NCBI GenBank assembly: GCA_021811425.1
Contig: JAJZPA010000010.1
Location: 1-35,676 of the forward strand
Source of the DNA: Bacillota bacterium
GTDB taxonomy: Bacteria > Bacillota > Desulfitobacteriia > Desulfitobacteriales > Desulfitobacteriaceae
Length of the DNA: 35,676 nt
Direction of reading: 5' to 3'
Shown here one piece after another: positions 1-7,775 of the stretch. Position numbers and translations under genes: made by a program. The notes beneath the pieces are model-generated. The model was not told the DNA's origin. It worked only from the letters and a program-made list of their open reading frames with translations, and made no database searches. Numbering within the stretch: position 1 is the first letter of the stretch; every line of letters begins with the position of its first letter.

Positions 1-14
1 CTTGGCTAATTTTC

Positions 15-43
15 TTGACACTTCATGCATCTTATGATAAATT
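15..43 (+). promoter_or_regulatory. Putative sigma-A promoter upstream of rpmG (TTGACA-17-TAAATT)
   Basis: TTGACA at 15-20, TAAATT at 38-43, 17-bp spacer. Confidence 0.5.
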
Positions 44-98
44 ATTGTGAGTAATGGATTAGTTGCCAGAGACATACAGTTGCGGGAGGTGTTCGTGG

Positions 99-248
99 AT
101 GCGCGTTGGAATTATCTTAGCCTGTACGGAGTGCAAGCACCGTAACTACGCTACAGTGAAGAATAAGAAGAATAATCCGGATCGTCTGGAAGTCAAGAAA
201 TACTGCCGAAACTGCAAGACTCACACCGCTCATAAGGAGACCAAGTAA
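99..248 (+). CDS. rpmG: 50S ribosomal protein L33
   Basis: [49 protein letters not shown]; CxxC pairs; start at internal ATG after GGGAGG. Confidence 0.95.
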   Translation: MRVGIILACTECKHRNYATVKNKKNNPDRLEVKKYCRNCKTHTAHKETK

Positions 249-314
249 TTTTTTTTTGTGCCAGTCAGAAAGTATATGTTTGTGGTGGCATAAGGGCAAC
301 TAGGCGGCCGCCGT

Positions 315-347
315 CGCCAAAGGCTTGGCGCCAGCCAAGTTTTCTTT
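315..347 (+). terminator. Terminator-like hairpin with overlapping alternative hairpin in the rpmG-secE spacer
   Basis: CTTGGC(324-329)-gcca-GCCAAG(334-339)-TTTTCTTT; overlapping CGCCAA(315-320)/TTGGCG(325-330). Confidence 0.45.
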
Positions 348-426
348 ATCCCCTGAGTCAGTCTGTGTGTACGCCAGGAGGCGTTGTCAGGGTATTGGAT
401 GGATTGGCATTTAAGGATGTGATTGG

Positions 427-648
427 ATGGGTGCAGTAAAGAAGCCGACGAATACTCAAGGCCAGGTGAACAAATTAACCGAGTATTTTCGCGGGGTTTG
501 GACGGAACTCAAGAAGGTTCATTGGCCAAATCGTCAGCAATTGTTCACTTATACCGGAGTTGTTTTGATATCTGTGGCGATTGTGGCTTTCTTGCTCTGG
601 ATCGTCGATAGCGGCTTGGGCTTGGTTCTGGCAAAAATTCTGCCGTAA
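427..648 (+). CDS. secE: Preprotein translocase subunit SecE
   Basis: Single-TM SecE signature YFRGVWTELKKVHWPNRQQL; located between rpmG and nusG. Confidence 0.95.
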   Translation: MGAVKKPTNTQGQVNKLTEYFRGVWTELKKVHWPNRQQLFTYTGVVLISVAIVAFLLWIVDSGLGLVLAKILP

Positions 649-727
649 GAGGCCCGCGCCGAGTAAAAGAGCGGGCTGTTAATAACACAGGGAGGTTGGG
701 GCTTTGCTGGGGAGGCCCCGATGTACG

Positions 728-1255
728 ATGGAGAAGAACTGGTACGTTATTCATACGTATTCCGGCTATGAGAACAAGGTCAAGACGAACTTGGAGAAGC
801 GGGTTGAATCCATGAACATGGAGGACAAGATTTTTCGCGTTCTTGTTCCCATGGAAGATGAGATCGAAATCAAGAATGGTAAGAAGAAAGTCATCAAACG
901 CAAGGTTTTTCCAGGCTATGTTTTGGTCGAGATGATTCTCACGGATGATTCCTGGTATGTTGTGCGCAACACTCCTGGGGTAACCGGGTTTGTGGGCACT
1001 GGGGCGAAGCCGATACCCTTGTTGGAGCAAGAAGTCGCTAGCATTTTGCGGCAGATGGGTTATGACGAGGTTAGGACAAAGATCGACTTTGGCTTGAACC
1101 AGAACATTCGCGTAATCGCGGGTCCGTTTAAGGATTTCGTCGGTGTTGTTCGTGAAATCCTTGAAGATAAAGAAAAGTTGCGTGTGATGGTATCCATGTT
1201 TGGGAGGGAAACTCCTGTTGAATTAGAGTTCAGTCAAGTGGAAAAGCTCGACTGA
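728..1255 (+). CDS. nusG: Transcription termination/antitermination protein NusG
   Basis: EKNWYVIHTYSGYENKVKTNLEKR..., NGN and KOW (GPFKDFVGVV) motifs. Confidence 0.97.
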   Translation: MEKNWYVIHTYSGYENKVKTNLEKRVESMNMEDKIFRVLVPMEDEIEIKNGKKKVIKRKVFPGYVLVEMILTDDSWYVVRNTPGVTGFVGTGAKPIPLLEQEVASILRQMGYDEVRTKIDFGLNQNIRVIAGPFKDFVGVVREILEDKEKLRVMVSMFGRETPVELEFSQVEKLD

Positions 1256-1282
1256 GGATATCCTGACAAGGAGGTGTAAGAA

Positions 1283-1708
1283 ATGGCAAAAAAAGTTGTC
1301 GGCTTAGTAAAGTTAGCGATTACGGCAGGGAAAGCAACGCCTGCACCTCCGGTTGGTCCGGCACTCGGTCAGCACGGGGTCAACATTATGGCCTTCTGCA
1401 AGGAGTATAACGAGCGTACCAAGGATCAAGCGGGGTTGATTATCCCTGTAGAAATTTCGGTCTATGAAGATCGCTCCTTTACCTTTATCACGAAGACGCC
1501 GCCCGCATCAGTACTTCTAAAGAAGGCGGCTAACATCAATTCCGGGTCGTCTGAGCCCAATCGCAAAAAGGTTGCGAAGGTGAACCGGGGCAAAGTACGT
1601 GAAATCGCTGAGCTGAAGATGAAAGATCTGAATGCGGCGTCTGTAGAGGCTGCTATGCGTATGGTTGAAGGAACCGCACGTAGCATGGGAATAGAGATTA
1701 GCGATTGA
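1283..1708 (+). CDS. rplK: 50S ribosomal protein L11
   Basis: [29 protein letters not shown] signature; RBS AAGGAGGTG. Confidence 0.98.
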   Translation: MAKKVVGLVKLAITAGKATPAPPVGPALGQHGVNIMAFCKEYNERTKDQAGLIIPVEISVYEDRSFTFITKTPPASVLLKKAANINSGSSEPNRKKVAKVNRGKVREIAELKMKDLNAASVEAAMRMVEGTARSMGIEISD

Positions 1709-1759
1709 TCTGAATCGTGGGAGGGCTAAAGCCCGAATGCACCACAAGGAGGTAAAGGA

Positions 1760-2452
1760 ATGCCAAAAGTAGGTAAGAAACGCCAAGATGCGGTAAAAAG
1801 CTATGACAGCGACCAATTGTTCGAACCCGCTGAAGCGTTAGCAACGGTCAAGAAGATCGCAAGTGCTAAGTTTGATGAGACAGTGGATGTTGCGTTCAGA
1901 CTGGGCATTGATACCCGGCATGCCGATCAGCAGATCCGGGGAGCGGTTGTCCTTCCTCATGGGACCGGCAAGTCGAAAACGGTCTTGGTCTTCGCCAAAG
2001 GGGAGAAGGCTAAAGAGGCTGAGCAGAGTGGCGCTGATTATGTTGGGGCTGAAGACATGGTGGCTAAGATTGAGCAAGGATGGTTCGATTTCGATGTCGC
2101 TGTGGCTACACCGGACATGATGGGCATGGTTGGTAAGTTGGGCCGGGTGTTAGGTCCCAAAGGCTTAATGCCGAACCCGAAGACGGGAACCGTGACCTTT
2201 GAGGTTGCGCGTGCTATCAAGGAAATCAAAGCCGGCAAAATTACCTACCGCGCGGATAAGGCTGGGATCATCCACGCTCCCATCGGTCGGGTTTCTTTTG
2301 ATGAGAAGCAACTTTTCGAAAACTATCAGGTTTTGGCTGAAACACTTGCGAAAGCTAAACCGGCTGCAGCCAAAGGGCAGTATATTCGTAGCGTTGCGGT
2401 GTCCTCAACGATGGGGCCGGCTGTGAAGATTAACCCGATTAAAGCGCACTAA
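1760..2452 (+). CDS. rplA: 50S ribosomal protein L1
   Basis: Full-length L1; [19 protein letters not shown]. Confidence 0.98.
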   Translation: MPKVGKKRQDAVKSYDSDQLFEPAEALATVKKIASAKFDETVDVAFRLGIDTRHADQQIRGAVVLPHGTGKSKTVLVFAKGEKAKEAEQSGADYVGAEDMVAKIEQGWFDFDVAVATPDMMGMVGKLGRVLGPKGLMPNPKTGTVTFEVARAIKEIKAGKITYRADKAGIIHAPIGRVSFDEKQLFENYQVLAETLAKAKPAAAKGQYIRSVAVSSTMGPAVKINPIKAH

Positions 2453-2464
2453 GCGTTTGGTTTG

Positions 2465-2600
2465 CGAATTGCATAGTTTCCGCTGTAGACAGCAGGAGCC
2501 ATTAAGGCTTAAACCATATGTCCTGCCGAGGTTGGATAGATGAGCCAACTTGTTTTTAAGTTTGGCATTCTTGACCTCTGCAGCAGCGGAGGTTTTTACA
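2465..2600 (+). ncRNA. L10 leader (rplJL autoregulatory leader) with terminal attenuator hairpin
   Basis: Leader motif GCAGGAGCCATTAAGGCTTAAACC...CCTGCCGAGGT and terminator ACCTCTGC-agca-GCGGAGGT-TTTT (2574-2597), upstream of rplJ. Confidence 0.75.
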
Positions 2601-2631
2601 TGTGTAGTCCCGGGAAGGAGGTGTAGAGTTT

Positions 2632-3150
2632 ATGCATAATGTTGAAGAAAAGGCTAAATTAGTGGCTGAGATTCGAGAGAAGTTTGACAAGGCTACGGGT
2701 GTGGTATTGGCTGACTATCGCGGCTTAACGGTAGCTCAAGTTACGCGCCTGCGGGCCGATCTACGACAGGCTGATGTTGAATATCGAGTGTTAAAAAATA
2801 CGCTCGTCAGCAGGGCTGCGAATGAAGTCGGTGTCAAAGGATTGGATCCTTATCTTGAAGGCCCGACTGCACTGGCTTTCAGTGCCGATCCGGTTGCGCC
2901 GGCCAAGGTTCTTTCCGAGTTTGCAAAAACTAATAAGAACTTTAAAATTAAGGCAGGGGTCCTTGAGGGGAAGGTCATTGGTCCGGATGGCGTGAAGGCT
3001 TTAGCCGATCTACCGCCGCGCGAAGTCCTTTTGGCCCAAGTGCTACGAGGCATGCAGGCTCCCTTGTCTGGCATGGCCAATGTTCTCCAAGGTCCGATTC
3101 GCAAGTTTGCTTATGCGCTTGAAGCATTGCGTAAAGCACAAGAGGCGTAA
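2632..3150 (+). CDS. rplJ: 50S ribosomal protein L10
   Basis: L10 sequence GVVLADYRGLTVAQVTRLRADLR..., between rplA and rplL. Confidence 0.97.
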   Translation: MHNVEEKAKLVAEIREKFDKATGVVLADYRGLTVAQVTRLRADLRQADVEYRVLKNTLVSRAANEVGVKGLDPYLEGPTALAFSADPVAPAKVLSEFAKTNKNFKIKAGVLEGKVIGPDGVKALADLPPREVLLAQVLRGMQAPLSGMANVLQGPIRKFAYALEALRKAQEA

Positions 3151-3151
3151 T

Positions 3152-3207
3152 TCAGAAGTCGGAAGTCAGAGGTCGGAAGTCAGAAGTTGGAAGTCAGAAG
3201 TTGGAAG
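3152..3207 (+). repeat. Eight tandem degenerate heptads (TCAGAAG/TCGGAAG/TTGGAAG) in rplJ-rplL spacer
   Basis: TCAGAAG TCGGAAG TCAGAGG TCGGAAG TCAGAAG TTGGAAG TCAGAAG TTGGAAG, contiguous. Confidence 0.95.
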
Positions 3208-3241
3208 TTGAATAGAATTTATTATTTAGGAGGAAATAAAA

Positions 3242-3619
3242 ATGTCCAAGATTAATGAAATTTTAGAGACCGTCAAAGGTTTAACGGTGCTGGAACTGGC
3301 TGAATTAGTGAAAGCCTTCGAAGAGGAATTTGGTGTGAGCGCGGCGGCTCCGGTGGCCGTTGCTGCACCAGGGGCTGCCGCAGCGGCTCCTGCTGCTGTT
3401 GAAGAGCAAACCGAATTCGATGTCATTTTACTTGAGGCTGGCGCTTCCAAGATCAATGTGATCAAGGTTGTCCGCGAAGTAACGAGTTTGGGTTTGAAGG
3501 AAGCCAAGGATTTGGTTGATAGCGCCCCGAAGCCGATTAAAGAGAAGATTTCCAAAGAAGACGCTGAGGCATTAAAAGCTAAACTGTCTGGCGCTGGCGC
3601 AAAAGTTGAAGTGAAGTAA
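3242..3619 (+). CDS. rplL: 50S ribosomal protein L7/L12
   Basis: Ala-rich hinge and [35 protein letters not shown]. Confidence 0.98.
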   Translation: MSKINEILETVKGLTVLELAELVKAFEEEFGVSAAAPVAVAAPGAAAAAPAAVEEQTEFDVILLEAGASKINVIKVVREVTSLGLKEAKDLVDSAPKPIKEKISKEDAEALKAKLSGAGAKVEVK

Positions 3620-3633
3620 TAAATTCTGTATGC

Positions 3634-3675
3634 AAAGACAAGGTGCTCAGTGAGAGTGCCTTGTCTTTTCTCTGT
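3634..3675 (+). terminator. Intrinsic terminator after rplL
   Basis: AAAGACAAGGTGCTC-agtga-GAGTGCCTTGTCTTT (15-bp stem with two G-U) followed by T-rich tract. Confidence 0.85.
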
Positions 3676-3694
3676 TTGCTGGAAATTTCTTATT

Positions 3695-3988
3695 ATGAGA
3701 GAGAAGCGGAAAGAAAGGGGATACGAGAAATGCTTAGTGCCCAAAACATTAGTGGCTCTGATTGCCCATGACAACAAAAAAACAGATATGATTCAGTTTG
3801 TTAAGGCATATCAGGCAGTGTTTGCGCAATGCCGTCTTATTGCTACTGGAACGACCGGACGGCGTATACACGTTGAAACAGGATTGGAGGTCGAGTGCTG
3901 CCAATCTGGACCTTTTGGAGGAGGTCAGCAAATCGGTTCGCGTGTGGCAACGGGAGAGGTCTTAGATGACACGATGACACTGTATTAA
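3695..3988 (+). pseudogene. Truncated methylglyoxal synthase-like fragment
   Basis: [62 protein letters not shown] resembles the N-terminal half of MgsA, then ends at DDTMTLY*. Confidence 0.75.
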
Positions 3989-4014
3989 GTTAAAAGGTTC
4001 ACAGATATGAGATA

Positions 4015-4044
4015 TTGACAAATATAATATTTCTATGGTATTCT
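4015..4044 (+). promoter_or_regulatory. Putative promoter of the LacI-regulated cassette
   Basis: TTGACA(4015-4020)-18-TATTCT(4039-4044), just upstream of a palindromic operator. Confidence 0.6.
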
Positions 4045-4055
4045 TATAGCGTAAT

Positions 4056-4089
4056 GGAAAACGTTTTCCGGAAAACGTTTTCCGGAAAA
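4056..4089 (+). promoter_or_regulatory. Tandem palindromic LacI-family operator
   Basis: GGAAAACGTTTTCC twice with no spacer (4056-4069, 4070-4083) plus half-site GGAAAA. Confidence 0.8.
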
Positions 4090-4121
4090 GGTGCTGACGA
4101 AAGGGGGGAGAAGTTAAGGGA

Positions 4122-5114
4122 ATGGTAACTATTAAAGACGTAGCGCGTTTGGCTGGTGTATCCATCTCAACAGTCTCTCGTGTTTTGAACAACAACTCTC
4201 ATCCTGTAAACTCGGAGACCAAAGAGCGTATTCTATCGGCCATAGAGGAACTTGGTTTTTATCCTAACGCAATAGCCCGTGGTCTACAGGCTAATAAGAC
4301 CAAAACTATTGGGTTGATTTTGCCTGATATTGGGAACCCCTATTATCCTGGAATTGTCCGAGGTGTGGAAGATGTTGCCCACGAATTGGGATATACTCTA
4401 ATTCTTTGTAATGCCGACCGTTCGAGAGAACGGACACAGGAATACGTACGAGTTTTACGGGAAAATCGGGTTGAAGGAATCATTTTCACGGGTGGCGGTA
4501 TTGCTCAAGATGCGCAGCAAGGGAATTTTTCTGAAAAGGATGCCGTGGCGACGGTTGTGATTGGAAAACACTGGTCGAATTTGCCTTCTGTCCAAGTTGA
4601 CAATGTTAAAGCAGCCCGGGAAGCTTGTGAACATTTGTTGAGTTTCGGTCACAGGCAAATCGCTACAGTCACCGGGCCGGAGAGCTCAACAACTGCCCGC
4701 GATCGTCTAGAAGGTTATCGGCAAGGGTTAGCAACTCTTGGCTTAACCGAACATCCTGAGTGGATTATTCTAGGCGATTTTGAGGTTGATAGTGGATACA
4801 GGGCGGTCGCTCAGTTGCCCAGACTGGGTCGGGAGGGTATAACAGCTATTTTTGCCCAAAATGATTTGATGGCCATTGGGGTGATTAATGCTCTCCAACA
4901 ACGAGGGATGAAGGTTCCGGATGATGTTGCCGTCGTGGGATTTGACGACATTCCTTTAGCTTCTTTTGTAACACCTAAACTGTCTACTGTTGCTATACCA
5001 GTTTACGAGTTGGGCATGACTGCTATGAAAGTCTTGGCAAAGCTCTTGGTTGGCCAGGAAACAGAGTCGGTTACCATTTTAGAGACAAAACTTGAGCTTC
5101 GCGAGTCCACTTAG
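4122..5114 (+). CDS. LacI/PurR-family transcriptional regulator
   Basis: N-terminal HTH MVTIKDVARLAGVSISTVSRVLNNNSHPVN; periplasmic-binding-like C-terminal domain. Confidence 0.96.
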   Translation: MVTIKDVARLAGVSISTVSRVLNNNSHPVNSETKERILSAIEELGFYPNAIARGLQANKTKTIGLILPDIGNPYYPGIVRGVEDVAHELGYTLILCNADRSRERTQEYVRVLRENRVEGIIFTGGGIAQDAQQGNFSEKDAVATVVIGKHWSNLPSVQVDNVKAAREACEHLLSFGHRQIATVTGPESSTTARDRLEGYRQGLATLGLTEHPEWIILGDFEVDSGYRAVAQLPRLGREGITAIFAQNDLMAIGVINALQQRGMKVPDDVAVVGFDDIPLASFVTPKLSTVAIPVYELGMTAMKVLAKLLVGQETESVTILETKLELREST

Positions 5115-5158
5115 TCAAAATGGAGACTCGAGGTTATTGAGATGTAGGAGGTAAAGAA

Positions 5159-6010
5159 ATGGCAAAACGTCATAATTTATTGGAATGTGCGTACGTCGAT
5201 GCACAAGAATGGTTTAAGGAAACCGATACAGTTATGGTACCAGTTGGAAGTTGTGAAAAACACGGTGCTCACGTTCCTTTGGGGACGGATAGCTTCACGA
5301 CGATCAATGTTACAGAGAGGGCAGCTAAATTGGCTAATGTTCCTTACACGCCGCTAACGCCATTTGGTTATTCTCCTCACCATATGGGAAGAGAAGGAGA
5401 AGGAAGCGGCACGGTTACCCTTTCCGCCAATACCTATCGGGCAATGCTTAAGGATATCGCGCGCAGCTTAATCTTTCATGGCGCCAACAAGATCATCTTT
5501 GTGACTCACCATGGTTCCAACACCAAACCAATTGACGAGTTACTACGTCAGATCCGTTTGCAGACGGGAGCATTTGCTGCTTTTTATAAGACCCCGACCG
5601 AACGGGAATGTGAAGTTGTCAAGGGTATCCTGGAAGGACCCCCAGAAGAAACACCAGGCTGGCATGCTGGAGAAATGGAAACGGCGCAAATGATGGCCCA
5701 TGATATGAGCCTGGTAGACATGAGTCGCGCTGTGAATGACAGAGCCCATGCTCCACTCTGGATGGGACCGAACTTCTCCAAAAAAGATGGAACAATTACT
5801 GTCCAATTCCGCGGTTCAGAGAATATTTATGTACCTATGGAGCATCATGAATACTCAGACCACGCTACCATTGGTAATCCGTTCCGGGGCACTCCCGAAA
5901 AAGGCATTGCCCTTTTCGAGAAAGAAGCCGAGCATTTAGCAGCTTTTATCGAAGAAGTTAAAAAGTTCCCCTTCGAGGTCAAGAACCGCGAATTTAACGA
6001 AAGAGCCTAA
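5159..6010 (+). CDS. Creatininase-superfamily hydrolase
   Basis: VPVGSCEKHGAHVPLGTD, FVTHHGSN and WHAGEMETA metal-site motifs. Confidence 0.88.
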   Translation: MAKRHNLLECAYVDAQEWFKETDTVMVPVGSCEKHGAHVPLGTDSFTTINVTERAAKLANVPYTPLTPFGYSPHHMGREGEGSGTVTLSANTYRAMLKDIARSLIFHGANKIIFVTHHGSNTKPIDELLRQIRLQTGAFAAFYKTPTERECEVVKGILEGPPEETPGWHAGEMETAQMMAHDMSLVDMSRAVNDRAHAPLWMGPNFSKKDGTITVQFRGSENIYVPMEHHEYSDHATIGNPFRGTPEKGIALFEKEAEHLAAFIEEVKKFPFEVKNREFNERA

Positions 6011-6028
6011 TGGTTATCTTTCGAAGAG

Positions 6029-6060
6029 GGTCAATCCGGGGAAAATGTCCCGGGTTGACC
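6029..6060 (+). other. Intercistronic hairpin between hydrolase and aldolase genes
   Basis: GGTCAATCCGGG-gaaaatgt-CCCGGGTTGACC (12-bp stem, one G-U), no T tract. Confidence 0.6.
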
Positions 6061-6085
6061 TCTAACGAAGAAGGAGTGAGTAGCA

Positions 6086-6673
6086 ATGGGCGATGTCGTT
6101 AAGGAGTTGCGCCAGGAGTTGGCCTCCATCACGCGTGAGCTTTTTCAGCGCGGTTTAAGCTCCGGAACCAGTGGTAATACCAGCGCTAGGATACCGGGTC
6201 AACCGGACCGTGTGTTGATCAAAGCCAGCGGAGTATGCTTCGGCCATTGTCAACCAGAGGATTTTGTGCTGGTTGACCTTGAGGGCAATGTTTTGGCCGG
6301 TGATAAAAGACCTTCCAAGGAGTACCGGTTCCACCTGGGAATCTATAAAGAGCGTCCGGAAGTACAAGCGATCGTTCATGGGCACTCTGCTTATGCCACG
6401 GCCTATGCCACAGCGAAGGGAGAATTACCTGTAGTGACAGCTGCAGCAGAGGCAGGTTTGAACAAAGTCGGTATCGTAGAATTTGCGGCGCCTGGGTCTC
6501 TGGAACTGGCAGACATGGTTGTTGATGCTTTTAAAGACCAGACGCTTAAGGCTGCGGTGTTGGTACGCCACGGATTTGTGACCGTTGGCCAGGATATTCG
6601 CAGGGCTTACTATCTGGGTGATGTCTTGGAGGATAATGCCAAGGTAGCTTGTCTCTTGGAACAAATAGGGTAA
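6086..6673 (+). CDS. Class II aldolase/adducin-family protein (fuculose-phosphate aldolase-like)
   Basis: SSGTSGNTSARI, IVHGHSAYATAYA and VRHGFVTVG Zn-aldolase motifs. Confidence 0.92.
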   Translation: MGDVVKELRQELASITRELFQRGLSSGTSGNTSARIPGQPDRVLIKASGVCFGHCQPEDFVLVDLEGNVLAGDKRPSKEYRFHLGIYKERPEVQAIVHGHSAYATAYATAKGELPVVTAAAEAGLNKVGIVEFAAPGSLELADMVVDAFKDQTLKAAVLVRHGFVTVGQDIRRAYYLGDVLEDNAKVACLLEQIG

Positions 6674-6824
6674 TTTTTTTTAGGAAAATCTATTTGAAAA
6701 TTCTATCACTACATCATCTGATTAGTAAAGCAACTTATCTGTAAAAACGTAAGTGGCAATTACTGGTGGATGGTGTTGAAAACCCGTTTTTACCCATGCT
6801 TTTGTTGTAAAGGAGGAATGTGCC

Positions 6825-7742
6825 ATGCAGACTTCCATTTATGAGTTTATGAAGGTTGGGGTAGTTCATTTTAAAGCATTTCCGGAAGTCGTAAACGGGA
6901 CTGGGCCGGTGGTTGAAACATTACGGAAAATCTGTGAAGACGATTTCTTTACCGCAGTAGAGATGGGAACGATCAAAGATATCAAGGCTCGAACCGAAGC
7001 AGCAAGATTACTTGACATTTCTGGGTTGGAAGTTGCCTATGCTCTGCAGCCGACTCTCTTTCCTGCGAAATTGAGCTTGAATCATCTTGATCCGGGCGAA
7101 CGGAAAAAAGCTATCAACGCTGTGATGAATGGTTTAAAAGAAGCTCATGATCTTGGGGCCACTTCAATCAGGATTCCAGCTGGCAAGGATCCAGGGGCTG
7201 AAAAACGGGAAGAAGCCAAAAAACTCTTAATCGATTCCTTTGCTCAAATTCTTGATAAAGCGAAAGAAATGGGCGATCCTCTGGTAACTTTAAAAATTTT
7301 TGATCGAGATATTGATAAGGAATCCCTCATTGGACCTTTTAGCGATGCGCTGGATATTGCCAAAGCACTAGCGCCCAGCTATGAAAAGTTTGGCTTACTT
7401 GCTGACTTATCCCACTTTCCCCTTCTTCGGGAGAAGCCGGAAGAGGCACTCCCACTGGTCAAAGATTATCTGAAAGCTTTCCATATCGGAAACTGCGTCA
7501 TGAATGACCCGCTCGATCTGCTCTATGGTGATTTACAGCCTCGTTTTGGTGTAAAAAACGGGGAGGTTAATATGCCGATGGTTAGGGATTATTATCGGCT
7601 ATTAGTCGATCTGGGCTTGATTGGACCGGAAAAACGGCCGATCATTAGCGCAGAAGTACGTCCGTTGCTTCCTGGGGAGACATCTGAGTTAATACTTGCC
7701 AATACAAAACGGGTCATTAAGGAGGCATGGGCATTAGCCTGA
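6825..7742 (+). CDS. Xylose-isomerase-like TIM-barrel sugar isomerase/epimerase
   Basis: Fold-level pattern (VEMGTIKDI, GLLADLSHFPLL, AFHIGNCV, IISAEVRP); cluster context. Confidence 0.72.
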   Translation: MQTSIYEFMKVGVVHFKAFPEVVNGTGPVVETLRKICEDDFFTAVEMGTIKDIKARTEAARLLDISGLEVAYALQPTLFPAKLSLNHLDPGERKKAINAVMNGLKEAHDLGATSIRIPAGKDPGAEKREEAKKLLIDSFAQILDKAKEMGDPLVTLKIFDRDIDKESLIGPFSDALDIAKALAPSYEKFGLLADLSHFPLLREKPEEALPLVKDYLKAFHIGNCVMNDPLDLLYGDLQPRFGVKNGEVNMPMVRDYYRLLVDLGLIGPEKRPIISAEVRPLLPGETSELILANTKRVIKEAWALA

Positions 7743-7775
7743 TTCAGGCTATTTGCTTGCTATGGAGGGAACAAG

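Noticed and set aside
374-390. 16-nt identity CCAGGAGGCGTTGTCA shared with rplN coding sequence (~31006)
   Set aside because: A single 16-mer match in 35 kb of similar composition is compatible with chance; no other supporting structure.
249-426. tRNA-Trp gene between rpmG and secE
   Set aside because: No cloverleaf, TTCGA box or CCA-adjacent acceptor stem readable in this spacer.
545-1030. 161-aa minus-strand ORF opposite secE/nusG
   Set aside because: Fully antisense to conserved genes, low-complexity Arg/Ser-rich, no plausible RBS context.
3152-3207. CRISPR-like repeat array
   Set aside because: Repeats are 7 bp, contiguous with no spacers and no cas genes nearby; not CRISPR.
3226-3777. 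183-aa minus-strand ORF opposite rplL
   Set aside because: Antisense to rplL; Ser/Thr/Ala-rich mirror of the L12 hinge.
6776-6793. TTGAAAACCCGTTTTTAC as a second LacI operator before the isomerase gene
   Set aside because: Half-sites separated by an extra 2 bp and flanks differ from GGAAAACGTTTTCC; too weak to call, although the 150-bp gap there could hold an internal promoter.
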